This document shows positions 1 through 11,402 of a stretch of 64,000 bases of DNA, piece after piece (within the stretch, counting starts at the first letter, position 1; every line of letters begins with the position of its first letter). Source of the stretch: Apoderus coryli (lineage: Eukaryota > Arthropoda > Insecta > Coleoptera > Attelabidae); the NCBI GenBank assembly GCA_911728435.2, contig OU452199.1:26732860-26796859 (forward strand). Reading direction: 5' to 3'. The notes beneath the pieces were generated by a model that was not told where the DNA came from, ran no database searches, and was given only the letters and a program-made list of their open reading frames with translations. Position numbers and translations under genes: made by a program.

Positions 1-1690
1 TCCGAAACCGCTGTGAAAACAACCCTTATTACTGTCGGGAATCAGAAGGCCAATGGTTTGAACAATTATTGTTAAAGTAAAAAGTTGATAAGTAAAATAG
101 TACAGGAAATTTCTGTCTCAATCTGATTCCTCCGATTTATAAACTAATGGAACCATTTACGAAATACCAAAATACATTTAAAATAAGCTCGACCAACTTT
201 CCCTATTTAAATTATGGCGGTGGGGTAGGTACTATAAAAATACACATTACGTACTGGAAAAGCCATATGTTTCGTTTTCTTTGAGCCACTGTGTATTGTA
301 CAATGTCTAGAACGCTGTTATGTTGGAATAATAACACAAAATACATGATTAACAGTATAATAAATTTATTATAAAATTAGTACATACAACTTAAGAAATG
401 GTGGTGGTAAACAAATTTAACAATGAAAAATAAGTACCCTATAATTAATAATTATAATTATTGTTATAAGATATGAACACTTATTTTTGGTTAGTGTGTT
501 TTCACTTAATTCTAGAATTCCCTGATTAATATTTTCCTTATATTGTATATTATTCTAACTGATCTAACAGCATGGAGCGTATATCATCGCGCAGTAATCC
601 TAATATAAAATGAGCTTTCTTATATGAACAGCACCGATTTAAGCCATAAAAAATCTAAATTTCTGGTATTTATGGATATTTCTATATTTATGATACTTTT
701 TGATATCTATGAATTGGGTCCAGAGTCTCATTCGGTACTTAGTTGTGCAAAAGGTATGGAACGCGGCATGCAATTTTTTTCGAGTTTATATGTTATTTAA
801 ATATAATGAAAATTTCAAAGTTTTATTAGCTGAGTTGCTTGTATACAGAACATTTCGCAGAAATTTAGAAATCCTGGAACAGGAGATTCCTTCCCTGATT
901 TCATGACGATTGAGGCAAACATAGGTACCTTATATAAATGCTGACAGGTTACGAGATACCGAGAGATGCGCCCGTATTTACGAATGGGGCGTATGTGGGA
1001 CTTATATAACTTCATTAAATCTACAACAAATGGCCATTAAATGATTTTTGTATTAAATAGACAATCAAGTTAGCACTTTTCACGACGTTAGCCAATTAGT
1101 ACAATGTACAAAATTTTTTGTCTCAAGCATTATTTTAAATAAAAGCACTGTGTCTGAGTTAAATGATGAATACACATGCTACAAATATATTATTTGAATG
1201 GTCGTGGGAGTGAATTTCTTTTGCCTCCAAAGGATCAAATTTCGATCCGTTGGACTTTTTGACATGGTTTGATATGAATGATATTCACAAAGAGACAATT
1301 AAATTTGAGGAAAAATTATGGCAATACATAGTGGAAGCTTCAAATATGTGATATATGAAACTTCCAGAAACATATTAAAAATTATATTGAGGTAGGCAGT
1401 GGACAATTTTTAATTGTGGTTGTATTTTAAAAATTTGCTTAGGTTTTTAGATTTCTTTACGTTCTTGAAATTTGTCCTCTTAATAAAGAATTAAATCTAG
1501 GTATCTCATTTGTCTTTTTTATTTTTGTGGTGGATTTCAGTGCATTTACTCTCCAGAGGTTCTCAAGTGCAGTGAGTGAATTTTTGACATCCTGTATCTC
1601 GTAAACTATCAACGTTTCGCTGGCCCAATATTACAACGGTGTCTGTTTATATTATTTAAAAATATTGGCCTAGTACTCTTACAAGGGACT
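1..1690. other. AT-rich sequence with no recognisable gene
   Basis: This stretch lies 3' of the thrombospondin gene. I read it on both strands and saw only short, low-complexity reading frames with no recognisable protein motif, no clear terminal repeats and no microsatellite of note. Confidence 0.5.
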
Positions 1691-1699
1691 ATATCATCA

Positions 1700-2300
1700 G
1701 TTGTGTCCCTCAAAAATAAAAATAGCCTGAAAGTTTCCGCATATTATAAAATTTACTATGAAGTTTTCTGTGCCAGGCCACTTCTGCATCCAGGAAGTGG
1801 ATGCCGTCCATAGTGTAATCGAACGATCTTTAAGTAAGTCAGAATATTTCTCACCAGTTTCTCTATTGACTTCTGGTAAAAATACATAGTCGGAACCCAT
1901 ACAAAATAATTCAAATGGCATCCGGTGACTTTATCGACTTCATATTCGCTGAAAATCAATTATAAGGAAGTTCCTTTCTCAAAGATAGCATGTTTACAGT
2001 TTTCCAAATGTTTTTTTAAATATAAAATTTCATTCTTTGATTCCGATTGAGTCATATAATTTAAGACCTAGACGAAATATTAGAACCCAATCTGGCACTG
2101 TTGACTCATTAAGTGAAGCGAAGGTTATTCCAACGATGCTAAAAACGAATGATGCTAAAGCAATTACTTTACCTCAGAATAAGATTGAAGCCTTACTTTC
2201 AATCTTGAAATGGATGCCGGAAGTTGATAGAGAATATTACAAAACTCTACTTCCGCAAAATCCCAATAAAGAAAAGAAACGGAAGAATCAATCCGAATAA
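1700..2300 (+). pseudogene. Decayed reading frame of a repeat-encoded insect protein (family not named)
   Basis: Three plus-strand blocks look like the remains of one protein broken by frameshifts and stops. The first (about 1770-1890) reads GHFCIQEVDAVHSVIERSL. The second (about 1915-2035) contains YKEVPFSKIACLQFSK. The third (2037-2300) has a basic stretch, then LPQNKIEALLSILKWMPEVD, and ends in a lysine-rich tail whose stop overlaps an AATAAA. The block order and the short leucine/proline module near the C-terminus recall anonymous proteins repeated in many insect genomes, but I cannot name the family. The third block has no ATG of its own. The relation of the three blocks is inference. 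Confidence 0.4.
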
Positions 2301-3466
2301 AAAATGTTACTCTTTTTACTATTTTATGTTTTAGTCAGTTAAAAATGCATATATTTTTTTAATGTAATTCAAACTTTAGTTTAAGAATAATATTTTCTAT
2401 GTTTTAAATATATAAATCATTTTGTTAGTATTCCAAGGTTGTATGATACACATTTTGAAAAAAATATTTTTTTTTTGTTCAAGAAACAAAGTTGTATGTT
2501 GTTGTTTTTTTTAATTAAAATATATATATTTTTAGGCAAATAATTATTTTTTTTTGTGTTAACTTTCTATTTACATCTAACACAATAAACGGAAATGTTT
2601 TAAACAAATATTCATGAAATCATGCAAGGAAATCAATTTTTTTTAGAAACACCCTGTATATTTACCAATTAATGTATCTTATTTCACTGTGCTTAAGTTG
2701 GCGTTATTCTATGGTCGAAAGAATTAATGTATTTTGTAGATGTTGATCTTGTACCAGATTACTATTTTTTTTCGCTTTCGAGCCTTAAAACTAAAATTTC
2801 AAGTTTTGAAGTTATTTAGGAATTTTACATTTTTCGAATTTACAAAAGTAAACAATATAAAGTAATTTTCAATAGTTTTTTTTTTGCGTACTACGCTAAA
2901 ATATTCCTTCTTTTAAATTAGTTGAGGAAGTATTTGAAGTTTGTAATTTTAATTAAAACATTATGTATAAAAATTGTGTGCGTTATTAAGATCTAACTTG
3001 ACATACCTATTCTACAGATTTAAAGGAAGGAACCTAATCAAATACAAAACACTTTTTGGATGAATACTTCAAAATACTATTATTATTAAAAATATTAAGT
3101 AACTCGTTTATTACTTGAGTCCCACTCAAAGCATTTTGAGAGAAATTTGAATAAATATGCTATAATATCCCAATTATTAAACATAATGTTGATATGCATT
3201 ACTTTGTGGAAGTACGTTGTATATCCTAAACTATTTTTAAAATGTGGTCTTAGTGGATCTACATAATGTTCCTGTAACAGAAATTGACAAAATTATCCAG
3301 TTTCGGCGTAGAACTGGGTGGTGGATCATAATTTGAGAAAGTACGTAATTCTGCTAAAAGATTATGGAAGAAATAGTTTCCACTAGTTTTATATTTTAAA
3401 GTTAAATTATTAGAAGTTGTATTATCATAATGAAAGTATCAGAAATAAGAATTTTGGAAATTATTT
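2301..3466. other. AT-rich 3' flank of the thrombospondin gene
   Basis: This holds the expected 3' UTR of the thrombospondin gene on the minus strand and AT-rich flank. Long A/T runs occur at about 2460-2570 and 2878. A lone CACCCTGTAT motif near 2650 matches the terminal repeats of the MITEs found elsewhere in this window, so it may be a MITE stump. No coding signal was seen. Confidence 0.4.
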
Positions 3467-3570
3467 TTAAATAGTAGGTGGAAGAATTTTGTAGTAAACT
3501 GTGTTGTCGATTTGAATTTGAGTTCGCTTCCTGGCAGGCAGTTCATTCCATATTTCTTCTCTCAGGTTGT
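3467..3570 (-). CDS. Tsp: Thrombospondin last exon: C-terminal tail and stop
   Basis: Acceptor TTGTTTCAG before 3570. It reads [20 protein letters not shown] and then [14 protein letters not shown], followed by a TAA at 3469-3467. The phase fits the preceding exon exactly, and the position right after the conserved RCN matches the family's short tail. This is inferred from phase, acceptor and position, since the tail itself is poorly conserved. Confidence 0.8.
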
Positions 3571-6500
3571 CTGAAACAAGATACAATACGAACTTAAGTA
3601 TTATTCTATGAACTATAATATTAAAAGATAGTTAATTTCAAATATTAAATTCAAGGAAACCTACATATTATGGACTTGTTCTTGGAATGTTCTACTACTA
3701 CTACTTTCCGTGGAAAGTAGTACGTGTACTGGATGATAATGAGAATATTTTTCACCCATTATTGGATTTTCCACAAAAAACTATACAAAACACTTAGTTT
3801 AAATAGAACTTCTCCTCATTCATAAATTGGAACGGATTGGCGAATCAGCACCTATGTCGGCATGGTTGGAGAGTTACCTAGCTACTGGTAGAACTCAGGT
3901 AGTTCGTTTCAATGAATTCCTTTCTCTTCCGATTTTGATTTCATCTGGTGTCCCCCAGGGGTCCCACCTGGGATCGTTGTTGTTTAACTGGTTTATAAAT
4001 GAGATCAGGCAGTATTTCGTTCACAGTGAATTCAGACTTTTCGCCGACGACATGAAATGTTACAGGCGTATTGATGGTCCCTCGGATTGTTATCTTCTAC
4101 AGGAAGATGTTGTAAGATTTGTGCGTAGCATTGGTATGAAGTGCATGGCATGTCGTTAAATATTTCCAAATGCTTTTGATCTAGAAGACATCACTTTTGT
4201 ATGGATATTATATTGACAGTTCAGCCCTAGAATATAGATCCTCAATCTGCTCTACAGATTCCTACAATGTTAACACAATCAAAATTCTGAATTATGTTCA
4301 CGACGCTTGTCAGACCACACTTGCTGCGGCGGTTTGGGCTCTGTCATACGATTGACGTACAGCTCAGGTCGAGAGAGTTCAACTCTGTTTACTTAAGTTT
4401 GTTCGGTTTGAAGTGCTTGAGTCGGTCGTCCGCGACCTCTTGATTTTTTGATTGATTATAATGCGTTGATGGATGAGGTGGGGTTCACGATGTTAAGTGA
4501 CCGCAGGGTAATGACCCTCTCTCTAATGAGAGACCTAAATGAGAGACCTACATTTTATACCCTAATGAGAGACCTAAGTTTAATATATGAACAATTTGAT
4601 ATCGTCTTCCTATCTGTCATCAAGTTTTCATTTCCATGTACCGTCGAGGAATTATAGAGCCTCACCACTTTTCCACGAGGGGTTCCACCGTACGAATTAC
4701 GAACGACAAAATTATTTTTATATGTGACCAGATGAGCCTATTCTCACTCTCATTTAGACATCGATTTCTTTGCGCCTATCGGTGAGTTTTCAACGCTTAA
4801 GGAGTGGGCGTCGTGGTGACGGTTGTTGTGATTGACCGATGGCTGTTTTATTGTTGTTCGGTTGTTGTCTTTCCGGTACTTGCAAGGGTCTTGCGAACGG
4901 CTCGACCATATTTTAGATAATGTTAGTGGATTTTAGTTAATGTCTAAATTATTATCGAATTTTTGTTTATATCTTATATCGTATGTACGCCGTAATAATG
5001 GACTTTTGTCCGTTGAAAAATAAATAAACACATATTGCGCTATAAGAACAACGCTTCGAACGATGCGTAAGTGTTAAGTCGTCTATGTCCACTGCTAAAG
5101 TATAATAAAAATTACAAAAAGAACTTGTTATTTGTAAATAAATAAATAAAACATAAATACTTTTGTGGCATAGAGCCACACTCTATCTGCAATGTAGCGA
5201 TGGCGTTGAGTGTTTTGTCTTATTTTTGCACTATTTACCTATTTATTTATTGGGCAGGTCGATATTTTTTGTTGGGTACGACTATGGTATTCTGACGAAC
5301 TTATAATAACAGAGAAATGAGTTGCACTAGAATTAAACTAAGCCTCTGCTAAACCGTTGTGCTCAAGAATGCCTGCAGAGAGAGAGAGGTCTTACATCTT
5401 CACGTCAAAGCGAGCATGGGAATGCAAACAGACCCTCAAGCAACTGGCAGCTCAGGTGAAAAAGATTACTCTGACATGGGTGCCAGGACATGAAGGCATA
5501 GATGGGAATGAAGGGGCGGACCAGTTTGCAAAAGAGGGTGCAAACGCTCCGTTGTGCGGCCCGGAACCCATCTTTGGCATTCCAAAAAGCCATATGATGG
5601 AAGAATTTCGGAGATGGGAAAAGGAACAACTTAAGTCCTACTGGAGAAACAGTCCAGGCCTAAGATAATAAAAAAGTTTCAGAGGCCAACGCAAGGAAGC
5701 TTATCAAACTAGAGAGAAGCGACAGAATGCGATTTACAGGCCTTTTTACGCGATACCACCCCGTGAAGTACCATCTCAAAAAAGATGGGCCTAACAGAGG
5801 ACGACACTTGTCGTTTTTGCGAAGACGCAACATAGACAACAGAACACGTGCTCTGTGAATGCATGGCACTTTTCTGCAAAAGGCTAAAACACCTTGGAGG
5901 GGTGACTCTAACACCCGACGAGGCAAGGAATTTAGGCCCCAGAGAAATAATAATAATAATAATAAATGTTTTATTGTGCAAAAAAAACCAAATGACAAAT
6001 CAAGAATACAAAGTTTGCTTACAAATAACAAATCAGTCACTTAGGCTAGTTTACACAAAAGGAATAAGATTTGGCTATAGCCACTCTTCCACTTATTCCA
6101 AACTTAACACGGTACAAAAGAAACACGCACTTATGAATATAATTTAAGTAAATAGTCATCAACTTCATGAAAAGTGTGGGACAGCTGGTCAATTCATAGA
6201 TTAGAGTCATTCACAAAAGATCTTCTGCAGGTCGAAGTGAGGGGAGGCCGAACCGCCTAAACGACTCCGATAAAACAATCTACAAGCCTCTGCTAACTTA
6301 AAGAAAATCGTCTATACGTAGAGCCAGTAATTTTCTCCGTTATGGCAGAAAATTATCTACTGCAGTAAAAATTATAATACACTCCATCTAGATGTGCGTT
6401 AACTATTTCAAAATGTTGTTGTTTAGCCAAAGGAAACTAAAATTATGCAGTATTTTTCTTGTAAAAGTCTTAAATATATTTTTGCTCAGTACTCACCGTT

Positions 6501-9500
6501 GCATCTGTATGCTAAATCTGACCATACTATCATTTCTTGAGAGAAACATAAAACACCCAGTCTACCCCCTTTAATAGAATTATCAAATATATTTCCAGAA
6601 TCAGCTACAACATTAGCACCCTCAAATATTTTAAGTCGGATCAATCCAATTCTAGGTCTGTGGATAAGGAACCAACGGTACGATGTCCTTTCTTTCCATC
6701 CAACATTTCTCGGATCTTTCCACAACAATTTCACTTGATTAGGAGTATCACCGGTATGCCATAAAGAGTTTCTGAGCATTTGACCAGGACCAGTTTCTGA
6801 ATCGACGGCTTTTATTTGTATACCGGGTTCGGCAACAGCTCGGAATGGTGTTGCCTGCCAGTATGTTTGAGCATCCTTTTTCCACATAACTGTGTAGAAT
6901 TTACTGCTGCTTTGATATCTAAAAATACATATACTATTAGTGTGGTATAAAACCTAAATTTAAGTAGTTCTTTAAGTAAGAAATTTCAATAAGTAAAAGT
7001 GGACAAGATAATCAATTTATTTACTTTTCTTTAGGATTTAGGTTCTATATAGGTGGTGCTTGGTGATTCACGAGACTGGCAGCAAAGGTGTTTTTGAGGA
7101 AACTAACAAATACTACGATTGTTTTGAAAATTGTGGTTAAATAAGTGATTTCAATCCATCATTCTAAGATATTTTGATTTAACTAAATAAATAAATACAC
7201 TTTATTGTCTTAACAGGTCGGAAACCCAATTACAAGACAAAATATAATACAATATATTATTATTATTCCATTTATTGTACATAAAGGTTTACAACCTTAT
7301 TACAAGGAGCACGTACATTTTACAAGTTATTAATATATACATCGTTGTTATACCAATTACCCTATGCTTAACTTAATGTGTGATTAGTGCAATTGAAAAA
7401 AAAAAAAAAACAACAACAACAACCGCTTACAAACTATAAGTAATACAATCGCATAATTATAAAAAATTTCAATATACCTACTTAAAAAGACAGTCTAATT
7501 ATTCATTCAGCAGAAATGACCTTAGTTTTAACATATTTACAAGATAGTGTGAGTATGGAGCATAGAAATCTTATATTATATATGTACTCTAGAATGCTAA
7601 TTAAATCCAGCCGAATACCAAAAAGTGTAACGGGTATGCAGAGTTTTCTCGAACTACGCATGCTCCTCAGTCACTTATTTTCAGTACAGAGCTGCCATAT
7701 TTAAAACTATTTTGTCGTTCGCCTTAAAGAATTTATGCGACATATCTGTTTTATAAATAAATCCATATGTTGCGTCATACGAAACTGCTTGACAAAATCA
7801 AATAATTCAATGTTATCGGTAAAATTGTAATACTGTTTAGTTTTCAGCAATATGAACGAAACATTTTTTTCCAAATCTTATTAAATTTAGGAGATTTCGC
7901 AACAGCGTCTATTTTCGCAAATGACATTTCTCGTAGTGGGAATATCTGTCAGAGTCGGCTTCACAACAATTCAGATAGGTTTTATAATTGAATTATGGGT
8001 TTATGCGTGGTATATTTTAATTGTTGATAGATATACCTATTTGTGATTAAAATTGTTTTTAATATTTGTTATTTTGGTTTGGTAGTTTGTTTATTTAACA
8101 AACAATGAGGTGTATAGTGTTGTGGTGTAAAAAAGAAAGTATCATTCCTGGTATTAAATATTTTCAGTAAGTTATTGTTTCGGGTTTCTAACAGTCTCAG
8201 TTTGAGTCAATATGATACCATTGACATGATACTCATTTTTAGCTTGACAAAAAAAAAAGACATGATGTTTGGATGCGGGCATTGGGATCCTAGTACAGAA
8301 AATGTATGTGATGGGAATGTCATATGCAGTAAGCATTTCGCTGCAGAAGATATCATTTGTAGAGAAGACGGCAAGAGGATCACCCTCGTACCCGATGCAG
8401 TTCCCAAACTTTTGTTGAAAAGAAGAGATTATGTAAATGAGAGTGGAAGTTAAATTCTTAATCGTTTGATATCAAGACACTGTTTACTTAAAAGCAGTCA
8501 GTCAAAAATGCATGATATGTATGTCAAGAATATATTTCCTACGTTGTGTAGGTATACAAAGTTCGTTTGAATTCTGTTGTTAAACTGGAATATACTTAAT
8601 TATAGAATCCTCCATGAAATTGCTGAGAATAAAAGTTCTACCAACCATGTTTTGTCACAAAATACTATTGCGAGTAGTACGGATGATATGGAAGTGGTTT
8701 ATATGGACACGGAAAATATTCGTGAAATCACTGTTTCTTGCACCCCTTCTTTGAAGGCTGCAGAGAGGTAAGAGGCCTAAGGTGGTTGTATAAACAAACA
8801 AATATTATATAATAATAAAATAAATAATTAGAATGCTCAAGTCCTTACGATATTTTCCAATATTAAAATTTTTACTTATTTCTCGTTTCTGCTTAGATTT
8901 ATTATTATTGGGTTGTACCTGTTAGACAATAAAGTATTTATATATTTAATGTAATTTTTTATTTCTTAAATTCCTTTATTCCATTTTTTTATTTGAATTA
9001 CCAAATGGTAAAATTTAATTTTAAATATACCTATAACAGTAATATTACATTTAATCAAAGCCGGTCCTGTTGAAAAATAAGTGACTGGTGATCATGCGCA
9101 TTATGGACAGCTCTACACTTTTGGTTACATTTTTGTACTACGGGATTATCATTCTAGAGTATATATATATATATATAATATAAGATTTCTGTGGTATGGA
9201 GCCAGAAGCCAATGCATTAATCAAATCATCATCGTTCGATATATTTGATATATACGAATCTCGTACATTGCTATATAAAAGCAATTAAACAATTATTATA
9301 ATTAAAACGTGAGTTGTGAATTATTACCGAGCGCAACCAATGACCAGAACACAGACACAGCTCCACAAAACAAATCAGCTAAAACCGCAGATGTTGTGAC
9401 AAAGCGTTTTTAAAATTATAGATCTTAACATCAAATAAATTAATATTTTGAATTCCCAAGGAGTTGCAATCACTTGAGGCACGCCACAAAGGTGTTCTGG

Positions 9501-11344
9501 ATTCGTAGTTAAAACGAAAATGAGGCACATAAAAAAGTTTCGGATGTCTCCCATTAATTAGTTTGAACAGAAATACTTGCGATGCAAAGGTACGACGTTA
9601 CGAAAGCGACGAAAAGTCATATCGGTTCAATAAGACTTGGTGATAAAGACCGCGCAGTGGAAAATGGCCAACAATCCTAAATGCCAAGACTTTTAAAAAT
9701 TTTCTTTGCACACTCTCAATTTTATTAATGTGTATATTATATATGTTAGCAATCATCCCCTGTAAAGTACATTCCGATGTGGTTCGCCTACGTCACACCA
9801 GACAAACAGGTTTTTGTTTACGATATAACAAGGGTGGCCGAACGAGTTATGAGAGTATGCGAAGATAACAAGGTATAATAGAAGACAGATGTTAATAAGA
9901 GCTGTTAGAAATACGTTGTTTTATGTGATGACAAATAATAAATGATTTTGGGTGTGGTTTTGAGAGTTTTATTAAATAATTTAAAAATAATTAAGAATAC
10001 TTTTTACATATATTGGTGACCAGACCAGGGAAGCATACTCAAGTCTAGAGCGCACCATGGAGATATAAAGAGTTAAAAGACACTTGGTGTTAGTAAAATT
10101 TTTTGTGGATCTGAATATAAAACACAGCATTCTCAATGCATTCATAGTAATTTAAGAGATATGGTGATTCAAGTTTAAGTCGCAGTCGACAAAAACACCA
10201 AGGTCCTTTATCAGGGAACATCTATCTAAAGTCCTTTCATTAATATAGTAGTCATGCACTATTTGGAGTGATTTGTTGTATGTAGTGATATGTCATAATA
10301 TATGCTGATTGGTGTTATACCTGAAGTTGCTATCAACTCAAATAGAATACTACAATTATTATTATCTTTAATATAAACAATAATAAATGAAAAATAATTT
10401 AATGGCAAAGCGGACTAAAGTGCTGGTTTTACCTATACAAGGAATTTTGTTTAATTTAGCAGGGCCCCAGTCTAATTCAATAGAACCAGACCGAGGCATG
10501 AGTCGACAGATACTGACGAATTCGTTTCGGTCTTGTTATGAGCTCGTCAGAGTACCATAGTCGTTGCCCATCTACAAATATCAGCCTGCATTTAAGCCCA
10601 ATAGGATACCCAACACTAGACACATGTAAACACGTACCATCTACATGTACAGAGTCGTTGCCTATCCTATACCATGCAGAGGCCGAACAAACTCAATGTA
10701 TACGTAAAACCAGTCGTATAAATATAAAATAAAAATAAATATAAATAAAAATATTATGAACACAAAACGCTAACAGGAGACCATTTTATCCTTCTGCCAG
10801 CATCTCCCAAATATTTGGGTATCAGCAATGCTCGGACGGTGGTCTCCAAGCGTTCTGCCGTCGATGTTTAATGCCTAATAATGAAAAATTAAAAGGATTT
10901 CATGTCCGTAAATATAATAAATGAAATCCTTTTAATAAACAATAATCTTTAATATTTCTTTGCGAGACTGTGACCGAAATTTCCCGAAGTTAAACATTTA
11001 ATAACAGTTTCACAACACGGTTTCTTTACGCGTAGAACCACTGTGACTAATCTAACAAATTTTACTCAATTCGATAGTGAAGCTATTGATAAACACGAAC
11101 AAGTTAATGTTCTATACACAGAAGGCTTTCGACAGATTAGATCACCGGACTTTATTGCTGAAGCTTGGGCGATTTGGATTTGGCTCGGAACTCTTGGAAT
11201 TTATTTATATATATTATTACTTTCCCGCACAGGGAAAGTATTGTGAACGCGATAAAAAATGAGATAAAGACGGATATAACTATTTTTAAGTTCCCTGAGA
11301 CGATTAAGACCATTTCCAGATGGACGTCTGCCTGTCTGTGTGTA

Positions 11345-11402
<58 letters not shown>

